Assembly: GCA_949825045.1 (NCBI GenBank)
Contig: OX463827.1
Coordinates: 3,990,501-4,054,500, forward strand
Direction of reading: 5' to 3'
Length of the DNA: 64,000 bases
Source of the DNA: Argyresthia goedartella
Taxonomy: Eukaryota > Arthropoda > Insecta > Lepidoptera > Argyresthiidae
Position numbers and translations under genes: made by a program. The notes under the pieces are model-generated. The model was not told where the DNA came from. It worked only from the letters and a program-made list of their open reading frames with translations, and did not search any database. Below, piece after piece: positions 49,616 through 58,646 of the stretch (positions are counted from its first letter, which is position 1; the number at the start of each line of letters is the position of its first letter).

Positions 49616-49845
49616 GTATTTAGTCGCACAACAGAAATACTGATGTTCACAGCAAAAAAGGATCAGCAAAAATACTTTTTATGTTTTTAGTATTTTTGAT
49701 GTTCTCACAGAAGGATAAAGGGGACTTCGCTTCGCTCACCTCCTTTACCCTTCACCAAGCTACCGCAGTATTTTGCCCTGATATTTGCTGTAAAAATCAC
49801 TATATTTCCTGTGCAAATCAGTAATAATGATGTGCAGTTTAATAT
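49616..49845 (+). mobile_element. MITE-like element J, copy 2
   Basis: Same order of blocks as copy 1 at 20373-20603. It also has ACTTCGCTTCGCTCACC and AAGCTACCGCAGTATTTTGC, a module shared with MITE family 1. TIRs GCACAACAGAAATACTGAT / GCACATCATTATTACTGAT (right end reversed). Boundaries approximate. Confidence 0.7.
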
Positions 49846-50401
49846 TTAAAATACACTGACCCAGCTATTGCTGTAAGCTGGTTCCAGGCACGATGCATAT
49901 TTCTTGGTCTAGACTGTCGAAGTAAAACTATCATCAACGTTATATATTCAGGAATAAACGCGCTGGCTGGCTTTTGATAACCATAAATAGAGTATAACCT
50001 AGCAAACGTCAATTCGACACCAAGCAAATAATTATTTACAACAACCCTAATTACATTCGTTATGTCTTACCGTTACCACTTTCCACGTTTTAACTATACA
50101 CCTTCTATGAGACAACTCTACTAGGTTGGATTTTGGCAATGCCTACTTGCAGATATCTACTAGTAAACAGTATAATTATCGTCACTTATCACACAAATTA
50201 TCATACCATCTTGATAATTTCTGCAGTATAAATAATTTGGGGCGAAAAGGCAGTGACTTGTAAAGGACGGAGGACTCACTCTAGAGAATTTGTTAATGAA
50301 ATAAATCAAGGTCTTTTAGGATATAGGATATGTATATACGAAACAGTAAGTAGTGGGTTATGGGTGAATGCCCATGCCCTTCGTTGAGGTGCCTTCGTCA
50401 T
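49846..50401. other. No gene recognised
   Basis: AT-rich spacer; minus frame 49839-50027 has no known motif. Confidence 0.45.
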
Positions 50402-50507
50402 GTAGTAAGCAGTACGCTACAGTTTACTATATGTCGATAGTTGATCAACTTACTAAAAAAAAAACGTTAGTTTATCAACTAATGGTTTTGACTATCTTAC
50501 GGTGACA
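50402..50507 (+). mobile_element. MITE family 1, copy 3, half only
   Basis: Has GTAAGCAGTACGCTACAGTT and the right terminus ending ACTATCTTACGGTGACA, as in copies 1 and 2. The other half is missing; the TA at 50508-50509 follows. Confidence 0.78.
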
Positions 50508-50511
50508 TATA

Positions 50512-50727
50512 CACTGACGAGCAATGAAAAACTTTCACCCACAAAATGCCGACAAACACCTTAATATCCCCTAAGACATAGAACCTAGCTTCATAAATTA
50601 AACATTACGTTTTTAATTGCGCTGTTAGCTGTACTTCAATATTGCAGGCGGCGACAATGGGCTAGCCTTTCCCGTTTAGGAGTAATTCGGTGCTATGTCA
50701 CTGGAACTTTTTCATTGCTCGTCAGTG
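50512..50727. mobile_element. MITE family 2, complete, TA-flanked
   Basis: 216 bases with perfect 20-base terminal inverted repeats (CACTGACGAGCAATGAAAAA) and TA duplications at 50510-50511 and 50728-50729. The CACTG-type end, TA target and no coding content fit a non-autonomous Tc1/mariner element. It abuts MITE family 1 copy 3. Confidence 0.9.
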
Positions 50728-50729
50728 TA

Positions 50730-51750
50730 TAAGGACTCGTCGAGCGCCACGGCCCCACGGCCCGAGGGTCTCGACGCCGAGCGGCATAAATAGATATTCG
50801 TCGCCTAAGGTGGCATATTTTCGTCGTTTTAGACCCTCTGCAGCCGCCGCTGCAGTGCTGGCCGTGGTTGAGTTCGCCGGTAGGCGGTTCGGTGCCATCG
50901 AGTCTGCTCGCTTGCCATCGTCACGTGCCAGGCTGTTGGGCTCGAGGCGGCTCGGTGTAGCGGATTTCTCCTGCCCCTCAACTCCTCTCCCTCAAATATG
51001 AGAGAGGACGTTATGTTAATCACAGCTTTTCTTTGTTAGTTTGTTATTAGTTACTTTTGTAATTTTTTTATTTTGATATATCTTATTGGCACTTATAGAT
51101 ACGATAATATGATGATTGGCATTCCATAGGATGATTTTATAATAAAAAAATACGAACGACGACGCATGTTGGTGCTATCTTACGGACCAAATGTTGAGTT
51201 TTGAATTTAGGCTGGCAATGATCGGATGGATGGATGAGAGAGGGCAACCCACAGAAAGCCAATGGCCGATTGTGGAAGATGGTCTCTGAAATTCATTTAG
51301 AATTTCGACTGTAATATTACTACATTTGTAGTAGTAAGTAGTTGGTGTTTTTTCTTTAATTTGGGATAGCAGAGCGCCTTTGTCTACCAAATTGAAGACG
51401 TTTACCACGTCTACCTTCAGCAGCACGTCACCTCCTTCATGAGCAATAAAGGTGCGTGTCTCGTGCTTGACAGCCTCGCAGCATCTCCTGTCACCGAAAC
51501 CCAGCTGTACTGGTTGGAATGCATTGCAAAGATCTGGCAGGATGTATTGCAGCAAATGTTTTACACTATATGGCGGATGGTGCTGCGTGATGATGTTTTC
51601 AGGCGCACTCTTAGCGCCTTGGTTGCCCTGTGGTGCGGGGTCATATTTCTTATGCGCTCTGGCCTGATGTATCTTTAGAACTCTCTGTCCTTTGAACAGT
51701 CGCTGCTGTATACACTGCGGACACTGCATAAAATCTGCGAGCAAAGCCAA
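50730..51750 (-). mobile_element. Non-LTR element E5 with zinc finger, internally deleted
   Basis: On the minus strand the 191-codon frame (51175-51750) begins with a C2H2-type finger (CPQC ... HQARAH). Without the usual intervening region it runs into an RT-like segment, LLKVDVVNVFNLVDKGALLS, preceded by QLGFGDRRCCEA. Downstream (about 50735-50850, minus) is a separate C-terminal block, KYATLGDEYLFMPL then VETLGPWG, known to me from the C-termini of R2-like zinc-finger elements. No catalytic FADD box is present. A defective copy; the clade is inferred. Confidence 0.6.
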
Positions 51751-52649
51751 TTTATTTTATTTTAATGTTTATACTTGCACATAGTAGCATAAATGAACCA
51801 AATACTGAAAGCAACTTCAGCAGCAGAATATTTTTGGGTAGGTTCTTAAATTAAAGTATCATTTTTCACAAGAAATAAATTGGCTAAACATGGCGCAAAC
51901 GTGTAGGGAAAAATGTACTTTTATCATGATAAATATGTAGATGCTTATCAACAAAGCAGGAAACCGAATCATATTTCAAACACCAAGAGATTATCAGGTA
52001 TTCATCACACGCGAACCCGTAACATTGATACATTTGCCTTGAACATCTCGGAAGATCGTGATCCAAGTCCTAACAATTAAACCGAGAATTAAAAACAAAA
52101 CTTGGCCATGACTCAGTATAGGTACAAATAAACAATTAACCTAGATATATATAATTGCAACTGGAGCGTACAGGCCATGAAATTATAAATTATGTAGGAA
52201 GTACGGATTGTGCATTGTGATTCACGTTTGAGTATTGTAGCGTGGACTGCCTCCGTTGGTTTTTCTGCTGTTAGTATAGACAATGAACAAACCAAACTTA
52301 AAGTCTTTACTTTTCCCATGCAGGATGGCAGTGGCACGGGTGCACTTATTTATAGAATACTTGGATCATTAGAAAAGCTAATATTGTTAATGCTCGCGGT
52401 GAGGTTATAACTATAATGTTTTTTTTTTCGTCGGTCTCATTATCATAAATGAATTAATTTATAGTATTTAAATTATAAGCAAAAGATGCATGTTGATTCT
52501 CATGAATGATTTGATATAATCTATATTATACTTAGTTCTAATTTTAAGCAGTCCGATTAGAACCTTGTATTTTATCTATTAGTGATACACGCACTTAAAT
52601 GTAAGGTGACGAAAAAATAATAAGAACCTAACCCTAACATTAGGGCGTT
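51751..52649. other. No gene recognised
   Basis: AT-rich. A stretch near 52313-52345 (TTTTCCCATGCAGGATGGCA) faintly resembles repeat H. No coding frame supported. Confidence 0.4.
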
Positions 52650-52675
52650 TACAGAAAGAATGCATTCTTTCTGTA
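52650..52675. repeat. Perfect 26-base palindrome
   Basis: Each half reads TACAGAAAGAATG; its reverse complement CATTCTTTCTGTA follows directly. The preceding GGGCGTTTACAGAAAG recurs as GGGCGTACACAGAAAG at 52728-52743 inside the next element. Confidence 0.85.
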
Positions 52676-52707
52676 TAATTTTTCCGTTACTCCATTTATC
52701 CGTCCTA

Positions 52708-53306
52708 CCTTTGGCTATCCAGATAGGGCGTACACAGAAAGAAAGCCTGGTTGCCAGCACCGACTTACCAGCGCTCGTCGGCTCTCGTCGGCGCTGGTAA
52801 CTGCTACACACAGGAAGTGGGCTCAAGCAGGGGGGCCAGTTGTTTGAGTAGCATGCACTATGTCAAGGTCATCGGACGAAGATTTGTTTTTTTTTATAGA
52901 AAATGAGAATCTCGAAATGCGGAAACAAGGTACCTATACATCCTATAATTAGAGAAAGAAGACTTAAAGGAGAATACCATCATTAATTTGTAAAATATTT
53001 TTTTGTGAATCTAAGATTTTTTAGATTTAAATGAATGACTGTAATCTAGAGAAAAGATATTATATTTTAGACAAAGTAAAAATCGTTTGACGAAAATTTG
53101 GTGGCATCAACAACCAATCCTGCTATGAAAGTATCTCATTAAACGAATGACAGCCCCAGCGCAGACATGAGCGAGTCGAAACTTGTCGGTGCTGGCCGGC
53201 GCCAGACACTCCGCGCACGCGCAGGCTACCATACCAGTGAGCGCCGCCGATTACCCGCGCCAATCAGCGATGATAAGCGTTGGTAGCCTATCTGGGTAGC
53301 CGAAGG
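52708..53306 (+). mobile_element. TIR DNA transposon, internally deleted, PIF/Harbinger-like peptide
   Basis: Imperfect terminal inverted repeats: left CCTTTGGCTATCCAGATAGG, right (reversed) CCTTCGGCTACCCAGATAGG, with TA outside both ends. Sub-terminal inverted segments CCAGCACCGAC (about 52754) and GTCGGTGCTGG (53185-53195) add to the fold. A frame starts with ATG at 52860 (MSRSSDEDLFFFIENENLEM) and stops after 30 codons; past the stop, in another frame, RERRLKGEYHH-like residues appear. Together these recall the N-terminus of PIF/Harbinger transposases (acidic leader, then R..GE(Y/F)H), but Harbinger normally duplicates three bases, which I do not see. There is also a GC-rich hairpin at 52765-52800. 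Superfamily uncertain. Confidence 0.6.
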
Positions 53307-53954
53307 TAACTCAGACCCTCTGAGTCCCTCTCTACAAAAGTCTCAAAAAGGTTTTCCTTTGCCTAGCAGTAAGATACTACACTTGATAGAAAGATAGACA
53401 AATGCGTTTATTCCAGTTCCAGAACTTACTGGGCAGAAACTTGTGCAAAGTGCAAGTTGTCCCTTCATCTTCTGGGCTTTCTCTATGCCTGTGTCGGTTT
53501 ATAGTCATCACTTCACTATTTCGCCATCAATCTCAACTGCTTATCATCCAAAATCATCATTAAATTCATTGCCTTATCTCGACTTTCATTTACCTTACCC
53601 TCCTCGTGTGAACGACCGAAATCCCTGACATTGAGCGTTTCATATGACGTCTTAGATGCATGATAATTTATTTGTTTACGACATGTTGCGACAATATTTT
53701 ATGAAGTGATACACGTGTAAGGATATAAGTTTATTTCTAAATAAATGCACGAAAAGGAATTTCTTTACTTATTTAACTTATAATAAAAAAGTTTTCATCA
53801 GAAGAACAGTGTAGGAAAACTTTATAGAGCTATGATAAATTGTGATATAATACACAACATTTTTGTATTAGGTAAAGCCTATAAAGATAGTGGATTTAAT
53901 TAAATAAACTAGTGGCTTTTTGAGGTGTAGACCTCGAGAATGTTACTCACTTTA
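53307..53954. other. No gene recognised
   Basis: A 61-codon frame at 53443-53628 is Pro/Ser-rich by composition and has no known domain. Confidence 0.45.
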
Positions 53955-54680
53955 AATAACACATACAAACGTATGAATGCACCTGGTTACGTACATGGAG
54001 TATTAAAGTACAAAAATACAAATACAAAAATATTTATTGTTTAACTATGATTATTGTTACAAAATATATGCAGAAGCCGTCTTTTAAGTATACGCATACC
54101 TGTGCCAGACGACTTCGCTCTCTGGTTCAAGTCTTACGTATGGGTTAAACATTCAAATTATATAAACTAAAAAATTAGAATAAACAAATTACAATTCTGT
54201 GTTGGTTATATTTATACGATTGTTTATAACTCCAATTCTTCATAATTTCATTACGTGTTAATTTTATTTTTATAAGTAAGTTGTGGACGTGGATGAAAAG
54301 TACGGAATTACCTACATATGTATTTGAATTAAAAGATTTTCGGTTTCTTCGTAAAGTAGCTGCACCAATTACTTTGAAAACTATATTTTGCGGTTTTAAA
54401 CCCAACAACCTCTTGAATTCTCATTAAAATTGTATAGCCTGTTGCTCTCACGGTTAAAATCCGCCATTGCGTCATTATGAAAAAAATCAAAAACAAAAAC
54501 TGAATAAAAAAACAACATTTAATTATCGAACCTGCTCGAAAAATTCACGTGTATCAGTTAAGAAATTCGCCCTATAGAGGATAACATCCAGACACACATC
54601 CGCACATACGAAAGCATTTTTGCCCAATGGTGAACGTAGACGCTTCGGTCGCTTCCTTCGCTCATTCAATAAGTGACGTA
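53955..54680 (+). repeat. Dispersed repeat F, copy 2, split by an insertion
   Basis: ACACATACAAACGTATGAAT and GCACCTGGTTACGTACATGG match copy 1. The sequence is split at 54010 by a 341-base insertion and resumes at 54359 with GCTGCACCAATTACTTTG. TTATCGAACCTG and CATTTTTGCCCA follow. Confidence 0.65.
54011..54351 (-). mobile_element. Small retroposon insertion with 7-bp TSD
   Basis: Flanked by TAAAGTA at 54004-54010 and 54352-54358. Read on the minus strand it ends TAAATATTTTTGTATTTGTA, a LINE- or SINE-like 3' tail. No coding content. It has the structure of a 5'-truncated retroposon inserted in repeat F. Confidence 0.7.
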
Positions 54681-54810
54681 ATAGCGGACTGCTGCGTGTG
54701 TTCTATTATACAAAATAATTATTTTATTTACAACAAACACGCAGTTGTCTGCATTCCCAGCTAAGTTATAAATCTCATTAAACCCTAAAAGCAAATCAAC
54801 CTGAAAACTA

Positions 54811-54946
54811 CAACAACAACAACAACAACATAGCGTCACGACTTTTCCCATACGGGGTGGCAGAGGCACAGTAGTGGCCACGTCAAATACTCCACTTTTG
54901 ATTGACAGGGCGCTAGCCCATCGCCGCAGCTATGGAGATTAGAAGG
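54811..54946 (-). repeat. (CAA)n microsatellite and repeat H, copy 3
   Basis: A (CAA)n run at 54811-54829 leads into AGCGTCACGACTTTTCCCAT ... CATCGCCGCAGCTATGGAG, the reverse complement of the order seen at 17318 and 19178. Confidence 0.6.
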
Positions 54947-55134
54947 TTTATTCATGATGTTTTCCATCACAGTTTGAACAAATCACTCTTTGGTACATAG
55001 TCAACACCGGATTTGAAACGGCGTCATTTTCGCGAGAAGCGAGCGTGGAAGCTCTAGATCACGGAGCTCTTTTGAACCAACCTGATCAACCTGAGTTAGG
55101 TAGGAGATTCCTAGATTCATTAATGATAGAATCA

Positions 55135-55345
55135 TCTTCTTGTTCCTTTAATTTGGCGTGCTAATTTCTTTTGAGGTTAAATTTGCTAGTGTCTGTTTGA
55201 TCCACTGGAAATTACCATCTTAAGAATAATTTGTTGCTTATTAGCACTACCCGGGAGGACGTGAAGGGTTGTAGGTACCAAGTATCTCCTTCGGACGTGA
55301 GCAACTGCCTCCCAAACTACTATAGTTCATAAAATCTTAGAAATG
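55135..55345 (-). repeat. Dispersed repeat N, copy 2
   Basis: Reverse complement contains CACGTCCGAAGGAGATACTT, CCGGGTAGTGCTAATAAGCA and GGTAATTTCCAGTGGATCAA, in the order of copy 1. Confidence 0.68.
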
Positions 55346-55978
55346 ACAGGTAAACTAAAACTTCATAAAATTCACTTTTTTACACTAGGAGTTTTACCAA
55401 CACAATCGGAAGAATCGAAATTGTTCATTCAGTTAAACTAATAGAAGAGTTGCTATCGTCAACACTGGTATCAGCACTTAAGGATATTATTCATTCATTT
55501 GATTAACATAAACATACCTCTGCCACCGCCTAAGAGAAAAGGTGTGAGTTTAGTTTTATGCATTCAATTCTTACGCTATTAATGTAATTAATATAATTCA
55601 AAAGGCAGAAGTCTATACCGTTAATTGGATCGGGTGTAAAAATTGGCGTTCCACAATGTTCTATATTAGGCCCTTTCTTATTCCTGGTATATATTAAGGA
55701 TCTTCCTTTCATGGTGGAGAAATTGATTGATATTGAATTGATAGTGTTGTTTGCTGATGATACATACTTCAATGGCATTCAAAATTTAAAGACAAAAAGA
55801 AGATTTTGATTATGTTAATGGAGTATTGTCTTTAACCTTGAATTGGTTCACAGTTAATAATTTATTATTATACGCTGGTAAAAAACCAAGTGTAACAAAT
55901 TCTCACTTCCAAATGTCAGGAAAGTCGAGACCAGTTTAGTGTTAGACAGCAACACGTTAGAATTAGTAAATGATAGTA

Positions 55979-57524
55979 TCATGCTTATGATTTATTTATT
56001 TATTTAATATACAATTACGATGTACAACATTACAGGTATACACCCAATGTGCTGTACAAAGTCTTATAGTTATACAATGTCAGAATCAATTTAGGTAAGT
56101 CGATTTCACAGGTAGGGAACAAAGGATACAAATTCGTAGAAAATACTACATATCAAATCACATTAAACATTAACTTTAGGTCAAATTCAAATAGTATTAA
56201 ACATTATTAGGTATGTCAAGGGTACTAAATTAAAATTTCAATGCAAATAATAATAATAATAATATTTCTAAGACAACACTTTCACTCCTTCATCTCGCAG
56301 AACCTGCCACATTCTCGCACAATATGCCTCAACTCATCACCAAACAGATCAGTCAGTGGTGCAGCAGCCAGCAGAGCATTGAGGCTATCCCGCGCCCTCA
56401 CCAGTGGAGACTGCCGGCGCGCCACCGTGCGGTACGTGCCGCTCGCTAACAGCTGGTGCCTACGCGCGCGGAGATAACTGTCGGGCACGTATAGCGCGCA
56501 TACCGTACCGACAAGCGCGACACAGTCACTGTCGCCTCGCAACAATCGACATACAGTCAGAAGCTGCTCGGTGTTACGTCTGACCTCTAGTGAGTTGTAT
56601 CCGAGCATACCCAATATAAAAGCGGATGGATAAAGATAAGGGTAGTATCCAAATTTCCGTTTATATAGGTATCGTAGGAAAGCTTTGTGTACCTTCTCGA
56701 GCAAAAGTATGTAGGAGCTTTCATGCGGACTCCAAACCACCGAGCTAGATTCAAGTTTGGTTCTCACTAGGGCCATGTAGAGAAGCTGGACCACACCCAG
56801 GTTATGGAATCCCTTACTATTCCGTATTACAAACCCCAATATTTTGAAGCATTCCTTGGCCAATGTGCTCATGTGCTCATGGAATGTAAGTTTAGGGTCG
56901 AACGTAACACCGAGGTCCCTAATCGAATACACTCGAGTCAAAGACTCCGTACCGAGTGTATATATTGCGCTTATAGGATGAGAGGAGCGCGTAAAGGACA
57001 TTACATAGCACTTGGCAGTATTGAAGAGGAGTTTATTATTCACACTCCACCTATGAACCGCGTCTAAATCTTCCTGCAGCAAACTACAATCATCCTCTGA
57101 ACTCACGGGAAGTATCAGTTTCAGATCGTCCGCATACAGAAGGCAATTGGCGTGTTTAAGCACTAATTCCAGGTCATTTATCATAATGATAAATAACAAC
57201 GGACCGAGAATAGACCCTTGGCTAACGCGCGACCGTGTATGGTACGGCTGGGACTCAAAGCAGCCGTGTCGCACATATTGCTGGCGGTTCTTGAGGTAGT
57301 CAGCGAAGAAAACTAACAGCCGTGGGGAAAATCCAATGGCACATAACTTCTTCATTAGGACGTCATTATCGACTCTGTCGAACGCCTTACGAAAGTCCAT
57401 ATAGGCGACGTCCACCTGACATCCCTTGTCCATGCACTTCGACACAATCTCGACTAAAGTCAGCAAGTTGGTGTTAACTGAGCGATCTGAGCGAACTGAT
57501 ATATCAATGATTATTCCAAGAAAC
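55979..57524 (-). mobile_element. Non-LTR retrotransposon E2, 5'-truncated, nested in E1
   Basis: A young LINE copy inserted into E1, opposite strand. Its 3' end lies at 55985-56010 with a (AAAT)n-type tail. A 6-base duplication (ATAGTA) flanks it at 55973-55978 and 57525-57530. The empty site can be inferred from E1 copy 1, where AATTAGTAAATGA runs on to the TTTTTTGGAATAACC segment without interruption. The insert's 5' end (57501-57524) is an inverted copy of the adjoining E1 sequence 57533-57556. Confidence 0.85.
56282..57499 (-). CDS. Reverse transcriptase frame of E2, open, 5'-truncated
   Basis: An uninterrupted frame of about 405 residues. It starts inside the finger region at VRSDRSVNTNLLTLVE, then VDVAYMDFRKAFDRVDNDVL (catalytic Asp of motif A), SRVSQGSILGPLLF (usual RVPQGS has a Ser here), YADD at 57125-57136 and SVNNKLLFN. 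The C-terminal domain has RDLGVTFDPKLTF, then KRKFGYYPYLYP and LEVRRN. It copies RNA into DNA at a nicked target in the element's life cycle. No endonuclease or start codon is present because of 5' truncation, so this copy cannot move on its own; the intact frame marks it as recent. The ORF as opened from 57580 is longer only because it runs into antisense E1. Confidence 0.85.
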   Translation of the reverse strand, partial: SVRSDRSVNTNLLTLVEIVSKCMDKGCQVDVAYMDFRKAFDRVDNDVLMKKLCAIGFSPRLLVFFADYLKNRQQYVRHGCFESQPYHTRSRVSQGSILGPLLFIIMINDLELVLKHANCLLYADDLKLILPVSSEDDCSLLQEDLDAVHRWSVNNKLLFNTAKCYVMSFTRSSHPISAIYTLGTESLTRVYSIRDLGVTFDPKLTFHEHMSTLAKECFKILGFVIRNSKGFHNLGVVQLLYMALVRTKLESSSVVWSPHESSYILLLEKVHKAFLRYLYKRKFGYYPYLYPSAFILGMLGYNSLEVRRNTEQLLTVCRLLRGDSDCVALVGTVCALYVPDSYLRARRHQLLASGTYRTVARRQSPLVRARDSLNALLAAAPLTDLFGDELRHIVRECGRFCEMKE

Positions 57525-57546
57525 ATAGTAATGTTTCTTGGAATAA
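57511..57546. repeat. Inverted junction repeat at the 5' end of E2
   Basis: TTATTCCAAGAAAC (57511-57524) and GTTTCTTGGAATAA (57533-57546) are perfect inverted copies around an 8-base spacer (ATAGTAAT). Extending outward to 57501 and 57556 keeps 22 of 24 bases matched. Confidence 0.9.
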
Positions 57547-57674
57547 CCATTGATAGCAAATTACAGTGGGAACCCCACATAGATAAATTTGCTGGTAAAT
57601 TAAGTTCTGCGGCTTACGCTGTTAGGAACGTCAGATAAAACACGGATGTCGCTACATCTAGGCTAGTATATTTA

Positions 57675-57943
57675 GACGACCCGAATGGTTGAGTCGGCAG
57701 TGAGCCTGCCTACGAAGCCAAGGGTCCCGGGTTCGATTCCCGGTGGGGGTAAACATTTGTTTCATGAGAACGGATGTTTGTACTCTAGTCATGGTTGTTT
57801 ATCTATCTAAGTATAATATTTATCTATATAAGTATGTGTATCGTTGTCTAGTACCCAAGATACAGGGAATCCTAGTTTGGGGCTAGATCAATGTGTGTAA
57901 ATAGTGTCCAAGCTATTATTATTATTATTATTATTATTATTTT
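57675..57943 (+). mobile_element. Family A SINE, copy 5, inserted in E1
   Basis: Full-length: GACGACCCGAATGGTTGAGT, B box GGTTCGATTCC, body and a long (ATT)n tail. It interrupts E1 where copy 1 reads GTAGATTTTAGTTAATTTCA without a break. The A box has a change (GGTTGAG for GGCCGAG). Confidence 0.9.
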
Positions 57944-58646
57944 AGTTACTTTCATAATGTCATGTCCTATAGTATCTTGTTGTGGGGGAAAGCAGCGGAT
58001 ATTTAAACTATTTTTATTTTACAGAAAAGAGCTATTCGAGCAATTAATAATTTAAAACGAACAGACTCCTTAAGAGAGCTTTTTAAAGAAATTGACATAC
58101 TAACTGTAGCTAGTAAATTTATTTTCGAAAATATAATGAATGTACGCAAGAACCTTACAACATTTTCCAAACTTAGCGATAGCTGTAATATTAACCTAAG
58201 AAATAATCACAGACTACTTGCACCCCAGTTTAGACTCGCAAAGGATAGCAATTCTTTCAAGGGTTAGTGCATTCTCTACTACAACAAGATACCTCTGGAG
58301 ATCTTGAAATTGCCATTCAAAAACCATTTTAAAGCGACTTTGTCGAAAAAGGGATGTTATAATGTTCAAGATTACTTAAATGAGGGGAGTGTTTGGGGTT
58401 AATCTGGCTCAACACAGAACTTGCTGTTAATAATTTCGTAATTATTTAATCCAGTTTATTAATTATGATATCATGATATTATAAAATTTGTATTAGTTAA
58501 GCAAAATATTTTTTTAAAAGAGATCTAAAAATCAATCCGTGGGAGTTTTTACGCCTTCTCCTCCCAGTGGTCCAATGTAGAGAAGTGACAAAAAATGACG
58601 ATTGCTAAGTATATTTAAATATCTACAGTAGTAAAGACATTTCAAA

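Larger units (their letters stand above)
55560..58646 (+). mobile_element. Non-LTR retrotransposon E1, copy 2, split by two insertions
   Basis: RT of the same family as 23140-24222. GVPQCSILGPFLFL lies near 55640, and the catalytic FADD is at 55750-55761. The copy is broken by E2 (55979-57524), resumes with FLGITIDSKLQWEPHIDKFA (57533 onward), is broken again by a SINE (57675-57943), and resumes with LLWGKAADI, RAINNLKRTDSLREL and FIFENIMNV. The 3' UTR has the usual AGAGATCTAAAAATCAATCC near 58520-58539 and ends at about 58646 against E3. Frameshifts make it dead. Confidence 0.85.

Noticed and set aside
56804..57067. 87-codon plus frame
   Set aside because: Antisense to the E2 reverse transcriptase.
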